A DNA stretch of 6,707 bases from an uncultured Dorea sp. (GCA_948468495.1 CAOKJI010000102.1:1-6707), one strand, 5' to 3'. Numbered from the stretch's first letter, positions 1-6,519 are shown. Numbers and translations: made by a program. Notes: generated by a model not told the origin, from the letters alone.

Positions 1-1
1 A

Positions 2-82
2 GAAAAGGCCGTTCCGGCTGCGTATTATCCGTTAAAGCATTACAAATGCTGCGGTATCATAAAGAAACTTGCCGATGCATAA
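2..82 (+). CDS. Possible C-terminal end of a convergent unidentified gene (5' truncated)
   Basis: A frame open from the window edge ends with TAA at 80-82 and would encode the last 26 residues of a protein ending in CCGIIKKLADA. Its codons (GAA, AAG, CCG, TAT, AAA, GCC) resemble those of the clear genes here. The other plus frame that stays open, ending at about 123, is rich in rare arginine codons and looks non-coding. If real, the gene runs towards the lyase gene at 137-1108 and converges with it. The fragment is too short to assign a family or exclude chance, so I give no function. Confidence 0.33.
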   Translation, partial: EKAVPAAYYPLKHYKCCGIIKKLADA

Positions 83-113
83 GCACATCCCGGAAGATGC
101 GGGTAAAACGGCG

Positions 114-130
114 GGCCGGATGAACTGGCC
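114..130. terminator. Hairpin between convergent ends, possible weak terminator
   Basis: GGCCGG and CTGGCC flank a 5-nt loop, giving a 6-bp stem with one G-U pair on the plus strand. The hairpin lies a few bases past the stop codon of the minus-strand lyase. Read on the minus strand, a TTTT tract follows about six bases after the stem, but that strand has an A-C mismatch in the stem. No U-tract follows on the plus strand. A terminator role is plausible from position, but the structure is weak. Confidence 0.3.
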
Positions 131-136
131 GGACAT

Positions 137-1108
137 TCAAACTGTCTGGGGAATGATTCCGAACGCTTCGGCAAGGAAGCATGTTTTCCGGGCCCAGTTT
201 AAGTGGGTCTTGTATTCGTTCATCCGTTCGCCGTCACGATTGCCGGACACATAGGAATCTTTTTTGGAATTCCAGTTTATAATGCTTAAGGCGTCCTTAT
301 AATTCTTTTCGGATACCCGGTATTCTTCATTTACAACCCGGATCTGGTTGGGATGAATGACCGTTTTTCCGGTAAATCCGCATAATTTATCTTCTTTTAT
401 TTCTCTTCTCAGCCCGGCCTCCCACATGCTTCCGGAATAATATTCCCACACGGGTCCAGAGATGACATAGTCCGTCCCGTATACTGTTACAATATCTGTG
501 AAAATGTTTGAAACAGGGCCTATCTGATGGATGGATTCGTCCGGTTCCCGGCGGAAACCATATAGATGGGACAAGTCGTTGCCGCCTACGCGTATATTCA
601 GGACGAGAGGTTCTGCCGCCGTCAGTTTCTCTTTCAGACTGTATAAAATGCCGCAGCGCGTACGGAGGTCTGCGATTGCAGAGCTTTCGTAGATAGGCAT
701 CATGTATTTGGGGCTCTGAGAGATTCCGTTGAGCTCCATAATTTGTTCCATATATAAATCTACGTTTGTTAAGTCGAATTTGGGGATGATATATCCGGTT
801 ATGAGTTCACCGCAGTTTCCAAAACGGCTGGAAAGGAGACGAATCTGCTCCGGACGCCGTACCCGGATAAAAATTTTGGGCAGATAAAATTCAGAATCCT
901 GCAGAGCCTCATAAATTTCACCCACAGAAGTAATAAGCTGGTTTTCAGCTTCTTCCACAAAATAATCATTGATGGTATCCTCCAGGCACAGCGCTAGGGA
1001 GTAGCCGGTACCAAACCGTTGCGACCGGATGGAATCCGCGATGGAGGTTTTGTCCGCGGGGCAGTACAGAAGCGGACCCACGCTGTAGTAAATTGCTTTT
1101 TGATTCAT
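137..1108 (-). CDS. HpcH/HpaI aldolase / citrate lyase-like TIM-barrel C-C bond lyase, Ter-associated type
   Basis: This 323-residue protein resembles the TIM-barrel C-C bond lyases related to CitE and HpcH/HpaI that comparative genomics links to the biosynthetic module of Ter stress systems. Visible landmarks are YSVGPLLYCPADK near residues 8-20, LALCLEDTI at 38-46 with the acidic Glu43-Asp44 pair, IFIRVRR at 79-85, GYIIPKFD at 105-112, RVGGNDLSHLYGF at 173-185, and GKTVIHPNQI at 247-256, which matches the GKxxIHPxQ signature of the citrate lyase beta family. By family knowledge it should cleave or form a C-C bond in a metal-dependent way on an acyl substrate; the actual substrate is unknown. 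The ATG at 1108 is chosen because an AAAGGAG site lies 9 bases upstream and the family normally begins just before YYSVG. The frame extends to a GTG at 1213, but that start has no usable ribosome binding site. No signal peptide; expected in the cytoplasm. It is transcribed divergently from the protease gene at 1406. Confidence 0.88.
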   Translation of the reverse strand: MNQKAIYYSVGPLLYCPADKTSIADSIRSQRFGTGYSLALCLEDTINDYFVEEAENQLITSVGEIYEALQDSEFYLPKIFIRVRRPEQIRLLSSRFGNCGELITGYIIPKFDLTNVDLYMEQIMELNGISQSPKYMMPIYESSAIADLRTRCGILYSLKEKLTAAEPLVLNIRVGGNDLSHLYGFRREPDESIHQIGPVSNIFTDIVTVYGTDYVISGPVWEYYSGSMWEAGLRREIKEDKLCGFTGKTVIHPNQIRVVNEEYRVSEKNYKDALSIINWNSKKDSYVSGNRDGERMNEYKTHLNWARKTCFLAEAFGIIPQTV

Positions 1109-1117
1109 TTGAAAAAG

Positions 1118-1124
1118 CTCCTTT
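1118..1124 (-). promoter_or_regulatory. Ribosome binding site of the lyase gene
   Basis: On the minus strand AAAGGAG lies 9 bases before the ATG at 1108-1106. It decides the start, because the in-frame GTG 35 codons upstream has no properly spaced site. Confidence 0.8.
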
Positions 1125-1232
1125 ACGAATAGGATGGTAAAAATACAGCAGCATATGCAAATCCATCGAAAAAGCAGTTCGTGAGATTTACTTCGCGAAT
1201 GGGATTTGCTCACTCCTGAATCATTTCCTTAT

Positions 1233-1257
1233 GGTCTGCGTAGTAAATGTGCAGACC
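1233..1257. repeat. 7-bp perfect inverted repeat in the divergent control region
   Basis: GGTCTGC (1233-1239) and GCAGACC (1251-1257) form a perfect inverted repeat around an 11-base centre. It lies between the lyase start and the candidate minus-strand promoter, so it would be a hairpin in the lyase leader RNA or an operator for a dimeric repressor. The sequence does not tell which. A T-G pair could extend it by one position. Confidence 0.5.
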
Positions 1258-1287
1258 GATGAACAGAAACGGCAATAATATAAATAT

Positions 1288-1316
1288 ATCATATAGGTGA
1301 AAGGATTGGTAGATAA
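1288..1316 (-). promoter_or_regulatory. Candidate promoter for the lyase gene
   Basis: Read on the minus strand, TTATCT (1316-1311) and TATGAT (1293-1288) are separated by 17 bases. The -10 matches consensus in 5 of 6 positions and the -35 in only 3. The surrounding AT-rich stretch at about 1270-1320 offers other -10-like words, so the exact position is uncertain. This start would give a leader of about 170 bases that includes the inverted repeat at 1233-1257. Confidence 0.3.
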
Positions 1317-1320
1317 TTTT

Positions 1321-1349
1321 TTGACAGTATGATAAACTGTTATTATGTT
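1321..1349 (+). promoter_or_regulatory. Sigma-A-type promoter for the YceG-like/protease fusion gene
   Basis: A perfect TTGACA at 1321-1326 is followed after 17 bases by TATGTT at 1344-1349, which matches TATAAT in 4 of 6 positions. Transcription would start near 1356, leaving a leader of about 50 bases before the ATG at 1406. The -10 lies inside the word TATTATGTT, which recurs 35 bases downstream. Confidence 0.6.
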
Positions 1350-1384
1350 GTTACTGTGAACAGAGGAAACAGTGATATTATGTT
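1341..1384 (+). repeat. 9-bp direct repeat plus nested ACTGT/ACAGT inverted repeat over promoter and leader
   Basis: TATTATGTT occurs at 1341-1349, covering the -10 element, and again at 1376-1384, just upstream of the ribosome binding site. Between the copies, ACTGT (1353-1357) and ACAGT (1369-1373) form an inverted repeat, and ACTGTT at 1336-1341 can also pair with AACAGT at 1368-1373. These could be operator half-sites or leader structure. The local sequence is AT-rich, so chance is possible. Confidence 0.35.
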
Positions 1385-1394
1385 AATGTGCGGC

Positions 1395-1400
1395 AGGTGA
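1395..1400 (+). promoter_or_regulatory. Ribosome binding site deciding the fusion protease start
   Basis: AGGTGA lies 5 bases before the ATG at 1406. This favours 1406 over the GTG codons at 1388 and 1397, which have no well-placed upstream site. Confidence 0.6.
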
Positions 1401-1405
1401 TAAGA

Positions 1406-2902
1406 ATGGGGAAAGAGATTACATACCGGCATAATGTTATGGGGATTCATTCACTGGACGCTTTTTTGAACGTAAAAGGCGGATTCTGCCAAGGGCGGCG
1501 GGATGTATATTTTATTAGAGCTCTTGGCGGAGGGAGAGAGCTCGGGAAGGAGATTCTGGCTGTAGATGAGAAAATGGAACTTGAAATGCAGAAGAACAGG
1601 CTGTTCTATACCAGAGTGTCCAGACTTTTGCAGTTAACTTCGTTGGAAGATGCGGACTTTTATCAACAACAGTATGCGCGTTTCAAGACGGAGGAAAAGC
1701 TGCGGCTTAAGAATTTGAAGAATCATGAGACATTTGAAAGGACGCTGGGAAAAGCATGTTTAGAAGTATTGGATAAATACCGATTGATTAAAAATACTGT
1801 GACAGAGTCTATGGAGAGAAATTTTGCTGTGAAGCTGCTCTACTGGACGGACTGTGTGCTGGGGGAAGCATTAGCTGACTGGAATGAACGGAAATGCTTT
1901 AAAATACTGGCGGATAATGTGTACAAAGAACAGGAGTATTTGTTTTATTTCATGCTTACCTTAATCGGATGCGATGTTTTGCTGCTGGAATGCCGGGAAG
2001 ATATCGCGGCGCCGGACGTTATCAAGGCCTTGTCCGGTGAGTTTCGGCTTGGCGAATACCATATGCTTCCGATACCGGAGTATAGGCCCGTCAGGAAAGG
2101 GCTGCCCATGCCGGAAGCAAGAACCTCACAGCCGAAGCCTGCGGCAGCAGGTTTATCGCCACAAAGCCAGGGACGGCGGGAGATAAAAACTTCGCCGAAT
2201 CGAAATGGAATGATGCAGGCAAATAAGGGCGGAATCTGCCGGAATCCGCAGGGGCAGAAACCGGTTTCATCAGTAAAAGCGTCTCCAGCCCAACTCCCGC
2301 GGCATTTACAGCCTCCTATATCCGGGAATGGGGAAAAGAGTTTTGAAGAGTTAGCGCTTCTGGCCTCCTCGATTGTTATGATCGAGGTACACGACCGAAC
2401 CGGACGGGCGGTATCCACCGGGTCGGGGATTATGATTGGAAAAGACGGATATATTCTTACGAATCATCATGTGGCGGGAAAAGGCAGTTTCTTTGCAGTT
2501 CGGATAGAGGATGAAGACGCTATTTACCGCACGGACGAGATGATTAAATATAATTCAGTTCTGGACCTTGCCGTAATACGAATTGGCAGAATGCTGAAAC
2601 CGCTGCCGGTATACCAGGGCGGCAAAAAGCTTGTAAGGGGGCAGAAAGTGGTGGCCATCGGCAGTCCGTTAGGGTTGTTTAATTCTGTTTCGGACGGAAT
2701 AATTTCCGGATTCCGTAAGATTGATTCGGTGGATATGATTCAGTTTACGGCGCCGATTTCTCATGGAAGCTCCGGAGGCGCAGTGCTGAATATGCAGGGC
2801 GAAGTAATAGGCATCAGTACGGCGGGCATTGACCAGGGGCAGAATTTGAATTTGGCGGTAGACTATCAAAGTATCAATCTGTTTGTCCGGGGGTTTGTAT
2901 AG
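1406..2902 (+). CDS. YceG-like domain fused to HtrA/trypsin-like serine protease
   Basis: This 498-residue protein has three parts. Residues about 8-220 resemble one repeat unit of the neighbouring YceG-like protein: SLDAFL then RRDVYFIRALGG near the start, KLLYW near 143-147, and ILADN followed by IGCDVLLLECRED at 187-199, parallel to ILYCG and AGCDVILLQPRGD in the neighbour. Residues about 225-310 form a Pro/Gln/Ser/Arg-rich linker of low complexity. Residues about 311-498 are a chymotrypsin-fold S1/HtrA-like protease with His355 in TNHHV, Asp387 in LDLAVIRI and Ser456 in HGSSGGAV, so the triad looks intact. There is no signal peptide, transmembrane segment or PDZ domain, so I infer a cytoplasmic enzyme; substrate unknown. 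The gene is divergent to the lyase and sits 157 bases before the YceG-like/telA/terD operon, which has its own promoter. Confidence is high for the protease and good for the YceG-like homology, which was judged by eye. Confidence 0.85.
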   Translation: MGKEITYRHNVMGIHSLDAFLNVKGGFCQGRRDVYFIRALGGGRELGKEILAVDEKMELEMQKNRLFYTRVSRLLQLTSLEDADFYQQQYARFKTEEKLRLKNLKNHETFERTLGKACLEVLDKYRLIKNTVTESMERNFAVKLLYWTDCVLGEALADWNERKCFKILADNVYKEQEYLFYFMLTLIGCDVLLLECREDIAAPDVIKALSGEFRLGEYHMLPIPEYRPVRKGLPMPEARTSQPKPAAAGLSPQSQGRREIKTSPNRNGMMQANKGGICRNPQGQKPVSSVKASPAQLPRHLQPPISGNGEKSFEELALLASSIVMIEVHDRTGRAVSTGSGIMIGKDGYILTNHHVAGKGSFFAVRIEDEDAIYRTDEMIKYNSVLDLAVIRIGRMLKPLPVYQGGKKLVRGQKVVAIGSPLGLFNSVSDGIISGFRKIDSVDMIQFTAPISHGSSGGAVLNMQGEVIGISTAGIDQGQNLNLAVDYQSINLFVRGFV

Positions 2903-2949
2903 AACAGTAACACAGGCGGCATGGGATACCTTCACGCAATGAGTAAAAC

Positions 2950-2978
2950 TTGTAATGTTTGGATTTCTGTGCTAGAAT
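2950..2978 (+). promoter_or_regulatory. Extended -10 promoter of the YceG-like/telA/terD operon
   Basis: TTGTAA (2950-2955, 4 of 6 matches) is separated by 17 bases from TAGAAT (2973-2978, 5 of 6 matches). TGC directly before the -10 makes it an extended -10 element. Transcription would begin near 2985, about 75 bases before the ATG at 3060. I see no convincing terminator between the protease stop at 2902 and this promoter, so read-through from the protease gene is also possible. Confidence 0.65.
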
Positions 2979-2995
2979 CATACTTAGTACAGCGT

Positions 2996-3034
2996 CCCTC
3001 AAAGGGTGATAAAGAAAGGCATTTTCATGCTTTT
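2996..3034 (+). promoter_or_regulatory. Leader hairpins upstream of the YceG-like gene, possible attenuator
   Basis: Two stem-loops can form in the predicted leader. CCCT (2996-2999) pairs with AGGG (3003-3006). AAAGGCAT (3015-3022) pairs with ATGCTTTT (3027-3034) around a TTTC loop, with one G-U pair. The second stem overlaps a run of five T at 3031-3035, as in a weak intrinsic terminator, and lies between promoter and gene. It is not a riboswitch class that I recognise. Confidence 0.35.
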
Positions 3035-3047
3035 TGCTATAGCTGTC

Positions 3048-3052
3048 AGGAG
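3048..3052 (+). promoter_or_regulatory. Ribosome binding site of the YceG-like gene
   Basis: AGGAG lies 7 bases upstream of the ATG at 3060, which supports that start. Confidence 0.75.
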
Positions 3053-3059
3053 ATAGGAT

Positions 3060-5324
3060 ATGGACAGAAAGAGAGTTCAGAGCCTGGATGATTTTTTTGT
3101 AGAATTGAGCAGGCGCAGGGAAAGAGGAGTATATTTTTACAGGATGAATTGTATTTCGGATGATATCCGTGGATTCATATATCGGTACTATGACGCCGCC
3201 CGCAGAACGGGCGTAATCGTGGAAGGGAAGATTGCGAATCCTACTGAAGAGAATCTGTCTTATTATAGCGAGATGATGGGGCTGGAGTTTCGGTTCAATG
3301 AGGAATTTATCTCATCAGCCCTGAAAAAATGGCTTCCAAGAATGAACTTAGAACAGAGGGGATTGGTGGCTCATGCGATTTATGAGACTTTAAAGGAACT
3401 AAAAGAATCCGGCAAGACAGATAATATGCTGAAGAATGCATATATTAAGTTTATGTGCTGGTTGTACTATAAATTTGAACGGATTGTAAACCGTCTGGGA
3501 CAGGACGAGGTTCCCAAGATACTGTACTGCGGGACAATCAGCAGTTATGAATTGATGTTTATTACGATTCTGTCGGATGCGGGATGCGATGTAATTCTTC
3601 TGCAGCCGCGCGGAGATGCGGACTATCGGAAACTGGACCCAAATTCAGAAAAATCCATCGAATATGACATGTCGAAGGGCAGGGAATTTCCAAAAGATTT
3701 TTCGCTGAAGGCGCTGCTTGGGGAAGCTGAGGAGGCTGAACGGAATCGGAAGATATTCGGAACCGGGTCGGGTATTAGCAACTGTACAAACGCCTGGGCG
3801 GAAGGAAAAGGCCTTTCAGATATTCTTCAGCCGCCGGCGGCCAGAGGAGACCGGGAGGATATGTTTTATAACTGCTACTGCAGGATAAGCGGCGTTTGGG
3901 ACAAGCTTGCCTATGTGAATGAGCTGTATCAGTTTTATCTGTCTCTGACAAATGAGAAAAGAAAAGTCGTTATCGTAAATGGGGAAGTGCCGAAGCCGAC
4001 GCCGGATGAAATTGCGCGGATCCACAGAGGGAATTACAGCAGCGTCAGCCAGATGCTTGCCGGCCTGCAGGGAAATATACAGCATCCTGCAAGCGAGCAG
4101 CTAAGAGGCCTGTTGGTGCGGGCATTTGCGGAGGTTATGACGGAAGAGTCGGAAAAAGACGGGATGAGCAGGAATCGCCTGCTGAATAAAGCAGTGTATC
4201 TGCTCTGCTGGATAAATCGGTATAAGGACAGGCTGTTTGGGAATTGGAAACTGCCGCAGACGGGGTGCTTTATTTACATGGGCGGCTGTAAAGACGCGAA
4301 TGAAGCGCTGCTGATGAAGTGCTTTGCCAGGCTTCCCGTGGATGTGCTGATATTATGCCCGAATCTGAATACGCCGTGCTGTCTGGAGGATTCTCTGTTA
4401 TATGAGATTCACCATCCGGTTTCGATGGCGGTGAATCAGTTTCCTGAGCAGAACGCGCAGCTCCATATCGGAACGGCCGCCTATCATGCGGAGCGGGAAC
4501 TGGATTCGCTGTTGTACAATGATTCGGGAATGTTCCGGGACAGGCAGTTTGCAAAGGCGAATACAGTCACGCTGCGGACGATGGACAGGGAGATTGGGAT
4601 TCTATGGAACAATGATTTGAAGTTTCGGCCTAATTTCAGTACGGTAGACGGAGTTGTGAACCTGCCGGTTATATTTGCTAAGATGTCCGGCGTGAAAGAC
4701 CGGAATATTGAGAATTACTGGATTTCTATTAAGAAGCTTATGACTCCGGATACGCTGGTGGTGGATCAAGCGCCTTTGATTACCCCGGTAACGCCGAACC
4801 CTATGAAAATGTACGCGGCGGAATTTTTTAAAAACGGAAAGCTTATGAGGAGCAGGATTAAGAATCATCCGGCTTATCAGTATGGTTTTTTAAGGGAAGA
4901 GATGCAGGAGCATATTCTGGACAAGATTGAAGCGCTGATTGAGCAGAGACTCATCCGGGGAACATTTGAAAATGGGACGGAATATACCATCGTTTCTGTT
5001 GCGCTGAATCTGCCGAAAGAAGCTGCAAGATTGATTCAGAAGTTTGATTTTACAAAAAAGAACCCAAAACTGATTTATATAAATGTATCGGAGATTCTGG
5101 TTTCCCTGGAGGATTCGATTTACGCCGCTTTTTTAAATCTGCTTGGGTTTGATGTGCTTTTCTTTATTCCAACCGGATATAATATTGAGAAGTATTTCAA
5201 TAAAAAGCTAATGGAAGAACATCAGGCCGGGGAGTATGTGTACGATTTGCAGGTTCCGGACTGGGAGAGGGTTCCGTTAACTGTGCATACGTCATGGCGT
5301 GATAAACTATTTAAGAGAGGGTAG
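3060..5324 (+). CDS. yceG: YceG-like family protein (Ter-associated, B. subtilis YceG type), three repeat units
   Basis: This 754-residue soluble protein is recognised as YceG-like from its sequence style and its position directly before telA and terD. It is unrelated to the E. coli lytic transglycosylase once called YceG. I see three divergent units. Unit 1 (about 5-190) has RGVYFYRMNCIS, FMCWLYYKFE, and ILYCG followed by AGCDVILLQPRGD. Unit 2 (about 268-440) has FYNCYCRISG, LLCWINRYKD, and FIYMGG followed by PVDVLILCPN. Unit 3 (about 530-715) has VIFAKMSGV, and LIYIN followed by LGFDVLFFIPTG. Each ends in a strand, glycine turn, helix and strand pattern (hydrophobic-G ... E ... L ... G-x-DV-hydrophobic-P), suggesting an alpha/beta fold. 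No transmembrane segment or known catalytic motif is apparent. Biochemical role unknown; family context places it in the Ter stress response. It seems longer than the Bacillus protein (about 540 residues from memory), which an extra unit would explain. The next start follows the stop by 4 bases. Confidence 0.83.
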   Translation: MDRKRVQSLDDFFVELSRRRERGVYFYRMNCISDDIRGFIYRYYDAARRTGVIVEGKIANPTEENLSYYSEMMGLEFRFNEEFISSALKKWLPRMNLEQRGLVAHAIYETLKELKESGKTDNMLKNAYIKFMCWLYYKFERIVNRLGQDEVPKILYCGTISSYELMFITILSDAGCDVILLQPRGDADYRKLDPNSEKSIEYDMSKGREFPKDFSLKALLGEAEEAERNRKIFGTGSGISNCTNAWAEGKGLSDILQPPAARGDREDMFYNCYCRISGVWDKLAYVNELYQFYLSLTNEKRKVVIVNGEVPKPTPDEIARIHRGNYSSVSQMLAGLQGNIQHPASEQLRGLLVRAFAEVMTEESEKDGMSRNRLLNKAVYLLCWINRYKDRLFGNWKLPQTGCFIYMGGCKDANEALLMKCFARLPVDVLILCPNLNTPCCLEDSLLYEIHHPVSMAVNQFPEQNAQLHIGTAAYHAERELDSLLYNDSGMFRDRQFAKANTVTLRTMDREIGILWNNDLKFRPNFSTVDGVVNLPVIFAKMSGVKDRNIENYWISIKKLMTPDTLVVDQAPLITPVTPNPMKMYAAEFFKNGKLMRSRIKNHPAYQYGFLREEMQEHILDKIEALIEQRLIRGTFENGTEYTIVSVALNLPKEAARLIQKFDFTKKNPKLIYINVSEILVSLEDSIYAAFLNLLGFDVLFFIPTGYNIEKYFNKKLMEEHQAGEYVYDLQVPDWERVPLTVHTSWRDKLFKRG
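5315..5321 (+). promoter_or_regulatory. Ribosome binding site of telA
   Basis: GAGAGGG at the very end of the YceG-like coding region lies 7 bases before the ATG at 5329. It supports this ATG over an upstream in-frame GTG at 5299. The site overlaps the preceding gene, so translation of the two is probably coupled. Confidence 0.65.
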
Positions 5325-5328
5325 AAAG

Positions 5329-6498
5329 ATGGGACTTGATTTTAGCAAAATGCCGGCGGCCGCGCCTTCGGCAGCGACAGTGGAACATGAAATTGAAACA
5401 GTACAGCCGTTTGATATTGCCGCGGACAGAACGCAGATGAACGAGACCTACGTGGGATCTCAGGAAGTGGACGCGCTGGTCAGTACAATTGAAGTGAATA
5501 ATTTAGAGACGATCGTGTCTTTCGGAGCCGAGGCGGCTGAGGAGGTTTCTAAGGCGTCCGATATTGTGCTTAACAGCATGAATATGCGTCAACTTGATGA
5601 TTCCAGCGAGATGCTGACGGAATTATCCAAGATTATGTCAAAGTTCGACATTGATGAGATACGGGATGACAAAGGTATTTTTGGAAAACTGTTCACCAAT
5701 TTGCGCAAGCAGTTAGATAAGATTCTGCAGAAATATCATACCATGGGCGACGAGGTGGATAAGATCTATGTTCAGCTTAAGCAGTATGAAAGCGAGATTA
5801 AGCAGGCGAACAGAAGGCTGGACCAGATGTTTGACGCTAATGTGAATTATTATCATGAGCTTGTAAAGTACATATTGGCGGGAGAACAGGGATGTAAGGA
5901 ATTAGAGGCATATATTGCCCAGAGGCAGTCTGACTTTGAGGCGACCGGGGACAGTTCCATTCAGCTTGAACTTGCAAGTTTAAACAATTCTTTGATGATG
6001 TTAGAGCAGCGCACGCAGGATTTGCGCACGGCGGAGAATATTGCCATACAGTCGATTCCGATGATTAAGACCATGGAGTTCAGCAACATGAATCTTGTGC
6101 GTAAGATTAATTCGGCCTTTATTGTTACCCTGCCGGTGTTTAAGCAGGCGCTTGCCCAGGCAATTATGCTCAAGAGACAGAAGATTCAGGCGGAATCGAT
6201 GGCGGAACTGGATAAGAAGACGAACGAGATGCTGATTAAGAATGCAAGGAATACGGTGGAACAGTCCAAGATGACTGCTAGATTGGCGTCTGGAAGTTCG
6301 ATTAAGATTGAGACGTTAGAGACAACCTGGAGGACCATTGTCAACGGTATCGACGAGACCAGGGCAATCCAGGAGAACGCGAGAAAGCAGCGCGTGGACG
6401 ACGCCGCCAGATTAGAGACGATTAAGCAGGAATTTCTGAATACATACGGGGGAACCCGGAAAAATAACGGCTCCAATACAGCAGGAGCAAGATTTTAA
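5329..6498 (+). CDS. telA: TelA family toxic anion resistance protein
   Basis: This 389-residue protein is a typical TelA/KlaA family member, equivalent to B. subtilis YceH. It starts with the clostridial-type MGLDFSKMP and has a short Ala/Pro-rich tail before a long, mostly helical body with heptad-like charged segments at about 90-165 and 280-320. Family landmarks are QSIPMIK at 241-247, NSAFIVTLPVFKQAL at 261-275 and LETTWRTIVNGIDETR at 330-345. There is no signal peptide or membrane span. The family is associated with resistance to tellurite and with stress from toxic anions and cell-envelope agents; its molecular mechanism is not settled. It begins 4 bases after the YceG-like stop and is followed by terD after 21 bases, so all three share a transcript. 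The Ser/Gly/Asn-rich C-terminal end (GSNTAGARF) is probably disordered. Length and motifs give no sign of damage. Confidence 0.95.
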   Translation: MGLDFSKMPAAAPSAATVEHEIETVQPFDIAADRTQMNETYVGSQEVDALVSTIEVNNLETIVSFGAEAAEEVSKASDIVLNSMNMRQLDDSSEMLTELSKIMSKFDIDEIRDDKGIFGKLFTNLRKQLDKILQKYHTMGDEVDKIYVQLKQYESEIKQANRRLDQMFDANVNYYHELVKYILAGEQGCKELEAYIAQRQSDFEATGDSSIQLELASLNNSLMMLEQRTQDLRTAENIAIQSIPMIKTMEFSNMNLVRKINSAFIVTLPVFKQALAQAIMLKRQKIQAESMAELDKKTNEMLIKNARNTVEQSKMTARLASGSSIKIETLETTWRTIVNGIDETRAIQENARKQRVDDAARLETIKQEFLNTYGGTRKNNGSNTAGARF

Positions 6499-6503
6499 CA
6501 TAT

Positions 6504-6510
6504 AAGGAGG
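6504..6510 (+). promoter_or_regulatory. Ribosome binding site of terD
   Basis: AAGGAGG, a near-perfect anti-16S match, lies 9 bases before the ATG at 6520. An earlier ATG at 6513 is only 2 bases from the site and runs into a stop after five codons, so it is not the start. The strong site suggests high TerD output. Confidence 0.85.
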
Positions 6511-6519
6511 ATATGAGTT

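Larger units (their letters stand above)
1210..1350 (-). other. Hydrophobic open frame without a good start, in the lyase leader
   Basis: A minus-strand frame of 46 codons ends with TGA at 1212-1210. Its last part reads ILLPFLFIGLHIYYADHKE, followed by a short charged tail, like one transmembrane helix with a polar C-terminus. It contains no ATG except a Met near its end and no GTG. The only upstream alternative is a TTG without a ribosome binding site. It may be a decayed small membrane protein or simply chance in AT-rich DNA. The TGA overlaps the GTG of the longer, rejected lyase start. Confidence 0.15.

Noticed and set aside
38..52. AGCATT/AATGCT inverted repeat near the left edge
   Set aside because: Only 6 bp of mostly A/T around a 3-base loop, without a T-run, and inside the possible convergent coding frame.
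1109..1213. N-terminal extension of the lyase from a GTG at 1213, including a hydrophobic helix-like stretch
   Set aside because: The GTG has no properly spaced ribosome binding site, while the ATG at 1108 has AAAGGAG at 9 bases and matches the usual family start. The hydrophobic stretch is most likely untranslated leader.
1388..1405. GTG at 1388 as start of the fusion protease
   Set aside because: No upstream ribosome binding site; the ATG at 1406 has AGGTGA at 5 bases.
1945..2418. Minus-strand open frame of 157 codons inside the protease gene
   Set aside because: It lies opposite a clear coding region, has no recognisable domain, and its length is explained by base composition opposite the low-complexity linker.
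4270..4554. Minus-strand open frames inside the YceG-like gene (also 3816-4085 and 4602-4868)
   Set aside because: They are antisense to a well-supported gene and show no family features or ribosome binding sites of note.
5299..5328. GTG at 5299 as start of TelA
   Set aside because: It would overlap the YceG-like gene and add ten residues foreign to the family; the ATG at 5329 has a good site and the typical MGLDFS start.
5961..6476. Two minus-strand hydrophobic open frames opposite telA (5961-6173 and 6186-6476)
   Set aside because: Their hydrophobic character is the complement of the charged, helical telA coding sequence, not evidence of membrane proteins.
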